Source of the DNA: Bacillota bacterium
Lineage (GTDB): Bacteria > Bacillota > Clostridia > Caldicoprobacterales > DTU083
NCBI GenBank assembly: GCA_029549985.1
Contig: JAKPIB010000019.1
Location: 27,618 to 91,617 of the forward strand
Reading direction: 5' to 3'
Length of the DNA: 64,000 nt
In this document: one piece after another, positions 26,901-35,012 of the stretch
How positions within the stretch are numbered: the stretch's first letter is position 1
Layout of the letters: each line of letters starts with the position of its first letter
Notes under the pieces: model-generated
What the model was told of the DNA's origin: nothing
The model's input: only the letters and a program-made list of their open reading frames with translations
Database searches by the model: none
Translations under genes and position numbers: made by a program

Positions 26901-27483
26901 TCAGATGCTCGATATCCTCATAGTCGAATGCCTCTATACGCTGGTATTCATGGGAGGTCCTGAACCCGTCGAAGAAATGCAGGAAGGGCACCCTTGCCGT
27001 CAAAGTCGACAGGTGGGCTACCGCGCCCAGGTCAAGCACCTCCTGCACGCTTGACGAGGCAAGCATCGCAAAGCCTGTCTGACGGCATGCCATTACGTCC
27101 TGATGATCGCCGAATATGGACAGGGCATGGGCCGCTATGGCTCGGGCACTGACGTGGAACACGCAGGGCAGGAGCTCACCGGCTATCTTGTACATATTGG
27201 GGATCATGAGCAAAAGTCCCTGGGAAGCAGTATAGGTAGTGGTCAATGCCCCGGCTGTCAGCGAGCCGTGGACCGCCCCTGCAGCGCCTGCCTCGGACTG
27301 CATCTCGACCACCCTGACTGCCTGCCCGAAAAAGTTCTTTTTACCGTGGGCTGACCATTCGTCTACCTCTTCCGCCATTGGCGACGAAGGGGTAATCGGA
27401 TAAATGGCAGCTACTTCCGTAAAGGGATAGGATATGTATGCAGCAGCCTGGTTGCCATCCATCGTTTTTACATGCTTGGCCAA
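23947..27483 (-). CDS. nifJ: pyruvate:ferredoxin (flavodoxin) oxidoreductase
   Basis: Oxidises pyruvate to acetyl-CoA and CO2 and reduces ferredoxin, the central step of fermentation in this type of organism. It is a single 1178-residue chain with all domains: N-terminal pyrimidine-binding domain (EVAAIYPITPSSPMAEEVDE), domain II, the gamma domain (GLGSDGTVGANKTAIKII), two 4Fe-4S motifs (CIQCNQCSYVCP and CVGCGNCADVCP), the Cys of the third cluster in SGACPGCGETPYI, and the TPP site GDGWAYDIGYGG followed by TEVYSNTGGQ. The start is TTG after AAGGAGG. It is transcribed alone. Confidence 0.96.
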   Translation of the reverse strand: MAKHVKTMDGNQAAAYISYPFTEVAAIYPITPSSPMAEEVDEWSAHGKKNFFGQAVRVVEMQSEAGAAGAVHGSLTAGALTTTYTASQGLLLMIPNMYKIAGELLPCVFHVSARAIAAHALSIFGDHQDVMACRQTGFAMLASSSVQEVLDLGAVAHLSTLTARVPFLHFFDGFRTSHEYQRIEAFDYEDIEHLIDHDAIGEFRNRSINPNRPVVRGTAQNPDIYFQGREVANKYFAQVPGIVEHYMKEMAKVTGREYHLFDYYGAPDAEYVIVAMGSVCDTIDETVDYLMARGEKVGTVRVRLYRPFSAEHFLKVMPPTVKRIAVLDRTKEPGSLGEPLYQDVLHVFYKQDKKPLIVGGRYSLGSKDTRPSQILAVFRNLQQDTPKDNFTIGIVDDVTHTSLPENEIIDTTPEGTIRCKFFGLGSDGTVGANKTAIKIIGDHTNLYAQGYFSYDSKKSGGTTVSHLRFGARPIKAPYLVYEADYIACHNKSFLYQTDILKGIKEGGTFVLNCPWTVAELENELPAQVKKTIAQKKLKFYIIDAVKIAGEIGLGNRINMIMQAAFFKLANVIPIEDAIAYLKQSVEDVYGKKGAKIVSMNHEAIDRGVNALVEVRVPESWASAEEKKAELPEEPEFVTKIQRPMARMEGDELPVSAFEHMPDGTFPTGTTAYEKRGIAVLVPEWQIDKCIQCNQCSYVCPHATIRPYLLDDEEKSRAPETFETKKPVGKGAENLHYRIQVFPLDCVGCGNCADVCPAPGKALVMKPAEEMMEKECENAAFATTVIDKEGIMDKFSLKGSQFITPLFEFSGACPGCGETPYIKLITQLFGDRMMIANATGCSSIYGASAPSVPYTVNREGKGPAWANSLFEDNAEFGYGMFLGVKQIRRKLADLMREGLDAGFSDSLKAVFNEWLDNFDDGEGSKAASKKLLEAIEKEGCQNDPLIKEILEKKDYLIKPSQWIIGGDGWAYDIGYGGLDHVLASGEDVNILVLDTEVYSNTGGQSSKSTPTAAVAKFAASGKKIRKKDLGAMAMSYGYVYVAQIALGANMNHTIRAIAEAERYKGPSLIIAYAPCINHGIRTGMGTSCMQEKRAVESGYWHLYRFNPELKAQGKNPFQLDSKEPKLTFQDFLNTEIRYTSLKNTFPDIAEEMFKTAEEHARERYEYYKRLASMDYSGEG

Positions 27484-27625
27484 TTTAACTCCTCCTTGTT
27501 CTTTTTATAACGTTAATAATTTATCAACTGAAATAACACGATGAAACCTTTTATTATTCGTCAATATAGTATCTCTAACACAAAGGGAATCATGCACATT
27601 GCATGGCCAATCGCTGCCAGGCCCG

Positions 27626-28507
27626 TCAATCCTGTGCCATGGCAAGGTATTTCTTCAGGTTTTCAAGGCCGATAGCAATGCCCTCAAGGGGAGCCTCCAT
27701 GCCCTCGAACTCGATCGAGAGCACACCATCATAGCCATTGGCCTTCATTATCTTAAGGCACTGGACGATGGGGACTGATCCATGGCCGACTATTGCGCCT
27801 CTGAGATAGTTGCCGCCCCTTGACCGGAACCAGCCCTTGCCCGGATTTGGTTCATTGCCGGATTTGACATGGAAGTCTTTCACATGCACATGGAATGCAT
27901 AGGGCATCAGCCTGCCTACAGCCCTGGCAGGATCCTCATCAGCGCAGAGGAAGTTGCCGATATCGACCAGGGCTCCGAAATTGGGGTGGTTTACGCCACT
28001 TACAAGCCTTTCTATCCGCTCGCTGTCCTGAACGAAGTAGCCGTGGTTTTCGACCATGGTCCTGATGCCATATTCCGCGGCATACTCTGTAACCGCCCTG
28101 CAGCCTTTGATAAGGGTCGACAGCGCATTGTCAAAGCTCCTGGCACATCCCTGGGTGTCTGCCGGATAGCCCCAGGTCGCATCATGGCGCATGCCGGGGC
28201 TCCCCAGGATATGGGCGACCCGGACTTCGGTCTGCAGCCTTTCAGCCTCCCTCTCCCAGTCTCCGTCACAGCTGCTCAAAAAGTCGGCCCAGATGGTATA
28301 GTTGACTACCTCCATGCCGACACGCTCGCATTCCTCTCTCACCTTGGGTGCAAAGGTCAGAGGCGTCTCACCCTCCGGCAGTATAAAGGTTGAAAACTCA
28401 ATGGCATCGAAGCCCAGTTCCTTTGCCTTGGAGATCACCTCCAGCTGTGTCATGGCGCCGCTTCTGACAAGGGTATGAAAGCTGTAGGAGCTCACTCCGA
28501 TTTTCAT
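27626..28507 (-). CDS. sugar phosphate isomerase/epimerase family protein
   Basis: A 293-residue TIM-barrel protein of the xylose-isomerase-like/IolE group (MKIGVSSYSFHTLVRSGAM start). Metal-site and substrate-site strands typical of the family are visible: YGIRTMVENHGYF, ALVDIGNFLCADED, AFHVHVKDFHVK and GVLSIEFEGMEAP, which place Glu, Asp, His and Glu around a divalent metal. The ATG at 28507 follows GGAGGGA; the open frame extends 66 codons further but without a ribosome site. The sugar substrate cannot be named. It lies alone, downstream of nifJ in the divergent sense. Confidence 0.85.
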   Translation of the reverse strand: MKIGVSSYSFHTLVRSGAMTQLEVISKAKELGFDAIEFSTFILPEGETPLTFAPKVREECERVGMEVVNYTIWADFLSSCDGDWEREAERLQTEVRVAHILGSPGMRHDATWGYPADTQGCARSFDNALSTLIKGCRAVTEYAAEYGIRTMVENHGYFVQDSERIERLVSGVNHPNFGALVDIGNFLCADEDPARAVGRLMPYAFHVHVKDFHVKSGNEPNPGKGWFRSRGGNYLRGAIVGHGSVPIVQCLKIMKANGYDGVLSIEFEGMEAPLEGIAIGLENLKKYLAMAQD

Positions 28508-28621
28508 GAACTTCCCTCCTTGGATCAATGGTTTATATCCTGTTTTTCTATATTTTTTTAAATTAACCTTCCTATAAAGCAAAAATTGTACAGCCATTAA
28601 GAGAAAATTTAAAAAATGTGT

Positions 28622-28650
28622 TTGACTGATACCCCATCGGTTATTTATAT
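28622..28650 (+). promoter_or_regulatory. sigma-A promoter of candidate small RNA
   Basis: TTGACT (28622-28627) and TTATAT (28645-28650) are 17 bases apart. No protein gene follows on this strand before the terminator at 28734. Confidence 0.6.
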
Positions 28651-28658
28651 CATGCAAC

Positions 28659-28673
28659 TGATAACCGTTCTCA
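28659..28673. promoter_or_regulatory. Fur-box-like inverted repeat at the small-RNA start
   Basis: TGATAAC-C-GTTCTCA is a 7-1-7 inverted repeat (6 of 7 paired), resembling TGATAAT-N-ATTATCA. It overlaps the predicted transcription start, a place where Fur would repress. Confidence 0.35.
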
Positions 28674-28733
28674 ATCAGAAGATGCCTCCGTATCTTGAAC
28701 AACACTCCTGATCATTCCTGTTTGTCAGCATAG

Positions 28734-28760
28734 CCCCCGGCGATCCGGGGGTATTTTTTT
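28734..28760 (+). terminator. rho-independent terminator of the small RNA
   Basis: CCCCCGG (28734-28740) pairs with CCGGGGG (28745-28751) over a CGAT loop, then seven T (28754-28760). The T run is on the plus strand only. Confidence 0.85.
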
Positions 28761-28793
28761 CCCGGCTCCAAAGAACAAAATATGTGGCTTTGC

Positions 28794-28825
28794 ATAAAAA
28801 AATACAGCCCATTTAATGGGCCGTA
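28794..28825 (-). terminator. rho-independent terminator
   Basis: GCCCAT (28807-28812) pairs with ATGGGC (28816-28821) with outer TAC/GTA pairs; eight T follow on the minus strand. It ends the Cys-rich small gene. Confidence 0.75.
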
Positions 28826-28830
28826 TCGTA

Positions 28831-29046
28831 TCAATCATTGGACAGCAAACGTGCCAAAAGGCTTTTTTTCTTTCTGTCACGGGCGCTGTAGAGCTTTACG
28901 TCCTTGAGGTCGGGCATGCACTCCCTGACCCTTTCTTCAGCACCTACGCACTTGTTGCCGTCGATATAGACCTTGCCATTCTCTCTAATTATATCTACCC
29001 TGCAGCAGCGGCAACACCTGCCGCAGGTGATCTTGTCTTCAGTCAA
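28831..29046 (-). CDS. small Cys-rich hypothetical protein
   Basis: About 71 residues. CGRCCRCCRVDII near the N-terminus packs five Cys into seven positions, and two further Cys follow (KCVGAEERVRECMPDL), which suggests metal or cluster binding. The C-terminal part is basic (RDRKKKSLLARLL). I prefer the TTG at 29046, seven bases after GGGAGGG; an ATG at 29070 preceded by AAGGT is possible and would add eight residues. I do not recognise the family. Confidence 0.65.
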   Translation of the reverse strand: MTEDKITCGRCCRCCRVDIIRENGKVYIDGNKCVGAEERVRECMPDLKDVKLYSARDRKKKSLLARLLSND

Positions 29047-29163
29047 TGAGAGTCCCTCCCGCCGGTTCATAAATACCTTAATATATTACACCGGGCGGGC
29101 GGTTTGCGCAAGCCTTATCAAGGTGCCCTGCCACTTACGCTGTCAGCCTCAGACTTCTTGCGC

Positions 29164-30417
29164 TCACTCTTCCGTTCTGCCGTTTGCAGCCCCATCATCG
29201 CTGCTTTCGGCCGCCTTTTTGACCTGCTCCTTGACAACGGCTCCATCGACGATATTGAGGGTACCGGTATACTCCACCCTGTCGATCACGCAGCCTGGAC
29301 CTATGATCAGATCCTTTCCGACAAGGAGGCTTGTCTTCACATTCTCAAGCTCTGCATTGACCGTATATATGTCGTTTACCAGCAACTTCCCATTGTTGAC
29401 GCTGTTTACCCGCTTCACGACCAGGCTCTCAGCCCGGATGTCGCCTCTTATATGGCTGTCGTCCCTGCCAAGCTCGACATAGACGCTGTCGGCATTCAGG
29501 TTGCCCTTTATTTCAAAGACGCCTTCCCTGCATTCGAATTTATAAATGCTTGCGTCCCCGTATACGGCCAGGCACCCGCTGACTTCAGCGCTATAGAAGT
29601 CAGCCTGCCCCTTGATGTTGCATATGCCGCTGAGGGAGAGATGCTTTGCCTGCAGGCTGCCGTCTATTTCTGTAAAGCCGGCGTTTGCAAACTCAGCACA
29701 TTTGAGCCCGCCTCTGATATCGACCTTGCCACTAACCGCCAGCTTGCCTGTCTCAACAGAAGAGCTGAAATCGACCATGCCAGAAACAGATATCCTGTCG
29801 GAAGCATTGGCTGCCCCCTTTACATAGGCATTGCCGGATACATCCATTTTCTCGGTCAGGATATCGCCGTTGAACTCTCCTACGCCGGAAATGTTGATCT
29901 TCCCGGCCTCCACATTGCCGGCGAACTTACCCATGCCCGATATTGCTATCTTTTCTGTTTTGACATCATCCTGGTAGCTGCCAAAGGAATCGATGACTAT
30001 TTTCTCGTACCGGCTGCTGCCTCCCCGGCTTTCATGATGCCCCTTGCCGCCGAAAAAGGAATCCCCGGGTATGTTTATAGGCGGGATCCTGATCTCGGGG
30101 ATCCGTACCGGGGGTATCTCGATTTTGGGGATCCTGATCTCAGGCATATGGAACTTGAAATATGGCCGGTCCTGGCCCGAGCTGTCATCACCCGCCTCAT
30201 CATCGTCGGATGGACCGCTGTCAGCCTCACTGGTACCGGTTTCAAATTGAAAATCGAAATTCTTGGCTTCTTCCTCATCTATTAGCTCCGGCTCGGGATT
30301 CGCATCCCCGGCATCAAAGCCATAGTTCTCAAACGCATCCAGGAGCTCCAGGGCTTCCTCCATGCTGATCTTGCCCTCTTTGAACATTTCAAGGATTTTC
30401 AGTCTTTCATCCTTCAC
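29164..30417 (-). CDS. SHOCT-like/bactofilin-like polymer-forming protein
   Basis: A 417-residue protein with an N-terminal helical SHOCT/YvlB-type segment (LKILEMFKEGKISMEEALELLDAF, about 5-30), an acidic linker, a run of IP repeats (about 95-120, such as RIPKIEIPPVRIPEI) and a long right-handed beta-helix-like region (about 145-400) of short repeats such as ISGMGKFAGNVEAGKINISG and ISGVGEFNGDILTEKMDVSG. This resembles the polymer-forming (bactofilin/DUF4097-like) family. No signal peptide or membrane helix is present. It follows the DUF2089 gene by 24 bases, a common gene pair in Clostridia that is often linked to envelope stress. Confidence 0.75.
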   Translation of the reverse strand: MKDERLKILEMFKEGKISMEEALELLDAFENYGFDAGDANPEPELIDEEEAKNFDFQFETGTSEADSGPSDDDEAGDDSSGQDRPYFKFHMPEIRIPKIEIPPVRIPEIRIPPINIPGDSFFGGKGHHESRGGSSRYEKIVIDSFGSYQDDVKTEKIAISGMGKFAGNVEAGKINISGVGEFNGDILTEKMDVSGNAYVKGAANASDRISVSGMVDFSSSVETGKLAVSGKVDIRGGLKCAEFANAGFTEIDGSLQAKHLSLSGICNIKGQADFYSAEVSGCLAVYGDASIYKFECREGVFEIKGNLNADSVYVELGRDDSHIRGDIRAESLVVKRVNSVNNGKLLVNDIYTVNAELENVKTSLLVGKDLIIGPGCVIDRVEYTGTLNIVDGAVVKEQVKKAAESSDDGAANGRTEE

Positions 30418-30441
30418 CGCAACAACTCTCCTTTCTGACGG

Positions 30442-30822
30442 TTATCTGGACTTCAGTTTTTTAAGTGCTTCCTGAGGCGTGATATCGCCCTTATCCAAAG
30501 CATTGAGAATCTCAGCCATATCCTTTCTGTCCCTGACGACAGCAGGCTCTGTCCCGGAGGATAGGCCCAGGGCTTTAAGCGCATCCTCCAGGCGGTTGCG
30601 TATGGTGGGATACGATATGCCAAGCTCCTTTTCCATGTCCTTTATATTGCCTCTGCATTTCAAGAATACCTCGATAAAGTCCAGCTGATCGCTGCTCAGG
30701 CTGCAGAACCTGCAAGGAGCAAACTCTCCTTCAGTCCTGGACTTGCATGTAGGGCACATAAAGCTGGTAATGGTTATATCATGGCCGCAGATGCAGCACC
30801 TGCCCGGCATTTTGTACTTCAA
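30442..30822 (-). CDS. DUF2089 zinc-ribbon/HTH regulator
   Basis: A 126-residue protein with an N-terminal zinc ribbon (CCICGHDI, MCPTC and APCRFCSL) and a C-terminal sigma-region-4-like helix-turn-helix (NIKDMEKELGISYPTIRNRLEDAL), the plan of the DUF2089 family. The last 20 residues repeat the SHOCT-like motif (ILNALDKGDITPQEALKKL) seen at the start of the next gene, which suggests the two proteins interact. TTG at 30822 is chosen because GGAGGAGG lies eight bases upstream; a GTG at 30840 overlaps that site. Confidence 0.8.
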   Translation of the reverse strand: MKYKMPGRCCICGHDITITSFMCPTCKSRTEGEFAPCRFCSLSSDQLDFIEVFLKCRGNIKDMEKELGISYPTIRNRLEDALKALGLSSGTEPAVVRDRKDMAEILNALDKGDITPQEALKKLKSR

Positions 30823-31199
30823 ATGCCTCACCTCCTCCACTATTTGCCTATATTAAACCACTATGTTTTAAATATGTCAATACTATGATTAATAATTTTA
30901 ATTTTTGTATTAATATAATTAATATATAGTTTTTATTTATTGATTCGATCGCACGATATTACGTTCTATATACAGCCTATCCCGTCATCATGTCCGATGA
31001 CGATATGTCTCAGGATGATCTCCTCTGTATCAGGCATACGGTCGGCTTGCCGGGCTTTTGCAAAGCCCTGCAGGATTTCCGCATATATTGCAGAACATTA
31101 TCTAAGTGCTTTTTAACTATAGAAGACTCAAAAACAAGTCCTGTGAAATGTTGTCCTTGAATGTACTCAAATAAAAACAAGCAGAAAGTGGTGTAAGCG
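30823..31199. other. AT-rich intergenic region
   Basis: No gene supported. 30880-30945 is very AT-rich with an ATTAAT inverted repeat near 30910 and probably holds the promoter of the DUF2089 operon on the minus strand. 30990-31180 is less AT-rich and without a recognised signal. Confidence 0.5.
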
Positions 31200-31895
31200 A
31201 TGAACATACAAAATTTCTCCGACTTTTGCGACGCCCTGCTGGATTGCGGTTTTTCCATGGGCGGAGGCAGCGCAAAAGGTATCTATGCGATCATTCCCTA
31301 TAGCTGGACCGAGCAGGACCTTGTCGATTCACCGGTGAAATGGCATACGGGCGACCCCGGGACCGACCCGTGGCAGTGGCGCATGCGTGTACTTGAGGAG
31401 CGGGATGATATTGCCTACGCCAAGGTATTCTTCCGCACGAGCGGATATATCACAAGGGAATGGTATCCGTATTTCTATGCAGTGCGCAGAAATGGCCAAA
31501 GCTTAGAGGATGCCTATGAAAGCGGCACAATAAGCCATACTGCCAAAAGGATATATGATATCATCTCACAAAACGGGACCGCAGCCTACCATGAGATCAA
31601 AAGGCTGGGCGGTTTCCACAGGGAGGAAAACTCCTCCTTTGAAAGAGCTGTCGTTGATCTGCAGATGGGCATGTTCATCACCATTTGCGGCAGAGCGCAA
31701 AAGACCAACAAATACGGCATGGGCTACGGCTGGGACAGCACGGTTTTCACTACGGTGGAGGATTTTTGGGCTTCCCGCGGCTTTACCCTGCCCGATCACG
31801 ATCCGGATGAAAGCTACGAAAGGATAAGAGCCCGGATACTTGAGCTGAACCCCGATGCTGATGACAGGAAAATCGCCAGGTTTATAAGAGGGTAG
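31200..31895 (+). CDS. AlkZ-related protein
   Basis: A 231-residue soluble protein. The segments KWHTGDPGTDPWQWRMRVLE and GYITREWYPYFYAVRR, and the later KRIYDIISQNGTAAYHEIKRL, resemble the AlkZ-related proteins of clostridia, distant from the YcaQ/AlkZ winged-helix DNA glycosylases that unhook crosslinks. Catalytic QxQ/QxD motifs of true AlkZ are not visible, so glycosylase activity is doubtful. The C-terminal PDADDRKIARFIRG is short and basic. The start ATG has a weak ribosome site. It lies alone upstream of the GH5 gene. Confidence 0.6.
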   Translation: MNIQNFSDFCDALLDCGFSMGGGSAKGIYAIIPYSWTEQDLVDSPVKWHTGDPGTDPWQWRMRVLEERDDIAYAKVFFRTSGYITREWYPYFYAVRRNGQSLEDAYESGTISHTAKRIYDIISQNGTAAYHEIKRLGGFHREENSSFERAVVDLQMGMFITICGRAQKTNKYGMGYGWDSTVFTTVEDFWASRGFTLPDHDPDESYERIRARILELNPDADDRKIARFIRG

Positions 31896-32026
31896 CCTGT
31901 ATGGCCTACATACTGCACTTACTGGTATATGATTGGCAGGCATGCCCGGTTATATGATATATTTATACTGATATTTCATCGGACACTTTGATAATATAGC
32001 TTAGATTGTATCAGGGGGTCGGAAAA

Positions 32027-33958
32027 ATGCTGAAAAAGCTTGGCTTTGTATTTATGTGCCTGATGCTGCTGCTTTCAGCGGCTGTACCGGTCGGCCTTGC
32101 CGAAGGGGAGACCGATGTTACACTGTATGTAAGGGGCAACAAGATAGTTGACGGACAGGGCAACATTGTAAGGCTCTATGGGGTCAACTGCCCCAGCCTG
32201 GAGTGGACGCCAAGGGGCGATCAAATGCCCGAAGCCGTGATTGAAGCCTTTGACAACTGGGATTGCAACCTGGTAAGGCTGCCCATGAGCCAGGACTTCT
32301 GGTTTGGCCACCATTCATCCCAAAACGACGGCGGGGCAGAATACCGCCGGCTGATCGACGAGATCGTAAACATAGCCAGGGAGCGGAACAAATACATATG
32401 GCTGGACCTGCACTGGTCCAATGCAGGGACAGAGTGGGGGAAATATACAGGCCAGCATAAAATGCCTGATGAAAACAGCCTGACCTTCTGGCTGTCCGTG
32501 GCAGAGGCCTACAAGAACCATCCCAACGTCCTGTTCGGGCTTTACAATGAGCCCCATTCAGTTTCCTGGGCGGTATGGAGAAACGGCGGCAAAGTCCAGG
32601 AGACGGTGACGGCAGACGGCGGCCTGAAGCGGATGTCAATCTCCTACAATGCCGTGGGCATGCAGACCCTGATCGATGCCATAAGGGGGATCGGGGCCAA
32701 CAATATCGTGATCGTAGGCGGGCTTGACTGGGGCTTTGATCTGAGCCGCGTCACCGACCCGGATTATGAACTGGTCGATACGGCGGAAGGCAACGGCATC
32801 GTCTACGACACCCACCCGTATCCCTGGAAAAACAAGAACTGGTCCAATATCATAGACAAAACCGGGGCAAAGCACCCCGTGATAGTGGGCGAGTTTGGCA
32901 TAGAAGCAGACGCATCCGATCCTACCAAGCCTGACGACAGCCAGTTCAAAAACTACTATGAGACCCTCATAAACTGGCTAGAGGAGCACCAGTACAGCTT
33001 TACGGCATGGTCCTTCCACCCAAGCGCCGGGCCTTCCATCATCAAAAACTGGCAGTATGAACCTACGCCTTATCACGGCGCTTTTGTAAAGGACCTCCTG
33101 GTCAGGGTTTCAGCCAAGGGCGTAAGCCTCTTTGACGGGAAAGCCTATACCGGCAATATGATCAATGTCAATCCCGGTGAGTACAGCGAAGCTGACCTGA
33201 AGCAGGCGGGCATGGAGCCTTCGGCCATAAGGTCCGTAAAGCTCAGCAATGATCCGAACCTTCCCTACAGGATCACCTTCTATGCGGAGGACAACCTTGC
33301 CGGCAAGAGCTACTCATTTATCTCCGACCTTGATGACCTTGGCAAGACGCTCGGTGGTTTCACAGTAAAGTCGCTGAAGATAGAAAACATAACCCTGGAG
33401 AACATCGGCAAGGGTGCCAGGGTGGAGTGCAGCCACAGCGCCAAGGAAGGCGGAGCAGTCACCGACGGTGATGAGGAAACGAAATGGATCATCGATGAAG
33501 AAGGTGAAAAATGGGTCAAGGCAGACCTGGGCTCAGTTTTCACGATAAGCAGGATAATAATCAAGCATGCCGCAGACAGCGGCTTCAGTGCAAACCACAA
33601 CAACCAGGACTTCAAGGTGAGCGTAAGCGCAGACGGTGAAGCCTGGACCGAGGTATACTCCGTCACGGGCAACACAGGCTATAAAACCGTTATAAACTTT
33701 GAACCCGCCCTCGCAAGGTATATCAGGGTCGATGTAACGAAGGGGAGCCGCAAGATCCCAGGGACCCGGGTCACACTCAGCGAGCTGGAGGTCTATGGCA
33801 TGAAGGACAAAAGGGCAGAGGACTTTATGAAGGGCTCGGGGCAGGGCATCCTGAACAGCTACCTGGGCTGGATAATAGCAGCGGCCGCCTTGCTGGCCCT
33901 GATAGGGGCCGGGCTGGTCCTGGCTGTTAAAGGGAAGAGCATCAAGGCAAAAAATTAA
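32027..33958 (+). CDS. surface-anchored GH5 glycoside hydrolase with F5/8C module
   Basis: A 643-residue secreted enzyme, probably an endo-beta-glucanase or mannanase. Residues 1-25 are a signal peptide. About 33-365 are a GH5 catalytic barrel with the acid/base Glu175 in NEP and the nucleophile Glu289 in GEFG. About 370-460 form a beta-rich domain (SVKLSNDPNLPYRITFYAED). About 475-605 are an F5/8 type C (CBM32-like) module with DGDEETKW and SRIIIKHAAD. About 617-637 are a C-terminal membrane helix before a basic tail. No dockerin is present, so it is held on the cell membrane. The ATG at 32027 follows GGGGGTC. No SigI-like promoter was seen upstream. Confidence 0.88.
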   Translation: MLKKLGFVFMCLMLLLSAAVPVGLAEGETDVTLYVRGNKIVDGQGNIVRLYGVNCPSLEWTPRGDQMPEAVIEAFDNWDCNLVRLPMSQDFWFGHHSSQNDGGAEYRRLIDEIVNIARERNKYIWLDLHWSNAGTEWGKYTGQHKMPDENSLTFWLSVAEAYKNHPNVLFGLYNEPHSVSWAVWRNGGKVQETVTADGGLKRMSISYNAVGMQTLIDAIRGIGANNIVIVGGLDWGFDLSRVTDPDYELVDTAEGNGIVYDTHPYPWKNKNWSNIIDKTGAKHPVIVGEFGIEADASDPTKPDDSQFKNYYETLINWLEEHQYSFTAWSFHPSAGPSIIKNWQYEPTPYHGAFVKDLLVRVSAKGVSLFDGKAYTGNMINVNPGEYSEADLKQAGMEPSAIRSVKLSNDPNLPYRITFYAEDNLAGKSYSFISDLDDLGKTLGGFTVKSLKIENITLENIGKGARVECSHSAKEGGAVTDGDEETKWIIDEEGEKWVKADLGSVFTISRIIIKHAADSGFSANHNNQDFKVSVSADGEAWTEVYSVTGNTGYKTVINFEPALARYIRVDVTKGSRKIPGTRVTLSELEVYGMKDKRAEDFMKGSGQGILNSYLGWIIAAAALLALIGAGLVLAVKGKSIKAKN

Positions 33959-34041
33959 GCCCTCAGGCTTGGTGTAACAAGGCCTGAGAGCTGAGGTATC
34001 CCGATCTGACAGATGAAACAGTCAGACTGTATGCCCGGCTG

Positions 34042-34962
34042 CTAGCCCAGCAGCAACAGCACAAGGGGTATCGTGACGATCGAGAAGAGGGTCGATATGC
34101 CTACACACCTGGATGCAAGGCCGGAATCGCCGCCATACTGCTCAGAAAATATGACCGCATTGGCAGCCACGGGCATTGCAGAGAGTATGACCAGTATGGC
34201 CTTTATATCAGGATGCAATGGGATAAGGCGGAGTATGCCCCATACGACCACAGGTATCATGATAAGGCGGATAAAGCCGAGGAAATAGGCCGGAAAGCCC
34301 TTCAGCATTTCCTTGAAATCCTGCCGGGCCAGCACGGAGCCCACGATCATCATGGCAAGGGGCGAAGTAACAGAGCCTGCCATGGATACCGCCTTGTATA
34401 TGGGCTGCGGGAGCTTTATCGAAAGCAGGAACATGACCATGCCCGCGGCCACGGCCACCAGCCCCGGGTGCAGCAGGACCTTTTTCAGATTTTTAAGCGT
34501 ATCCCTGCCGCTTTCCCCGGTAAATACCATTATGCCGTAGGTCAGGGAAAAGATATGGAAGGGTATGACATAGATAGAACCGTAAAATATGCCGATCCCG
34601 CCGTATATGCTTTCCAGCACCGGATAGCCCATAAAGCCGCAGTTGGAAAAAACGGCCGCAAACTTGAGCACACCTTTGGCCTTGCCCGTAAATCTGCTGA
34701 AGACAAGCTGGGCGATCAGCACTGACAAGAGATGGACCCCAAAGGACCCAACAAACACCAGGCCGGCGTTGTAAAGCTTTTCACTGTCAAAGTCCAGGTG
34801 GAAGGATGCTATGATCTGCAGGGGCACGGTGACGTTTATAAGCAGATCGGAGAACTTCTTTGACATCTCGCCTGTTATTATGTTTTTCCTGTTTGCATAT
34901 ACCCCGACTAAAAGCACGAGGAACAGTGTGACGACCTGGGCTACGACCTGCTTTGTATCCAT
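34042..34962 (-). CDS. AEC-family transporter
   Basis: A 306-residue auxin-efflux-carrier-like permease with about ten helices. The family halves are visible: VVAQVVTLFLVLLVGVYANRK at the N-terminus, FAAVFSNCGFMGYPVLESIYGG, then ILSAMPVAANAVIFSEQYGGD near the C-terminus. Members export or import organic acids such as malate or malonate. Its partner is not visible in the neighbourhood. GGGGGTC lies just upstream of the ATG. It is separated from the UbiA gene by about 50 bases on the same strand and may share its transcript. Confidence 0.9.
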   Translation of the reverse strand: MDTKQVVAQVVTLFLVLLVGVYANRKNIITGEMSKKFSDLLINVTVPLQIIASFHLDFDSEKLYNAGLVFVGSFGVHLLSVLIAQLVFSRFTGKAKGVLKFAAVFSNCGFMGYPVLESIYGGIGIFYGSIYVIPFHIFSLTYGIMVFTGESGRDTLKNLKKVLLHPGLVAVAAGMVMFLLSIKLPQPIYKAVSMAGSVTSPLAMMIVGSVLARQDFKEMLKGFPAYFLGFIRLIMIPVVVWGILRLIPLHPDIKAILVILSAMPVAANAVIFSEQYGGDSGLASRCVGISTLFSIVTIPLVLLLLG

Positions 34963-35012
34963 AATGACCCCCGATCAGAAGCTGCATTCAATCTAAATAA
35001 ATCGAGCCTGTC

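Larger units (their letters stand above)
28657..28760 (+). ncRNA. candidate regulatory small RNA
   Basis: An about 104-base RNA from the promoter above. It could form stem 1 (CTGAT/ATCAG, 28658-28678), stem 2 (AAGAT/ATCTT, 28679-28696) with the loop GCCTCCGT carrying a CCUCC anti-Shine-Dalgarno motif, a single-stranded stretch and a strong terminator (CCCCCGG-CGAT-CCGGGGG, then seven T). C-rich loops of this kind occur in Firmicute small RNAs that block ribosome sites. A nine-codon frame (28682-28711) exists but lacks a ribosome site. Confidence 0.45.

Noticed and set aside
28682..28711. Nine-codon open frame inside the candidate small RNA
   Set aside because: No ribosome site upstream; too short to support as a peptide.
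31010..31258. Minus-strand open frame overlapping the start of the AlkZ-related gene
   Set aside because: No ribosome site, no recognisable domain and conflicts with a better supported gene.
33958..34020. CTGAGAG-like sequence and hairpins after the GH5 gene, considered as a TPP riboswitch or terminator
   Set aside because: The rest of the TPP core is absent, there is no T run, and no vitamin gene follows; left as simple hairpins.
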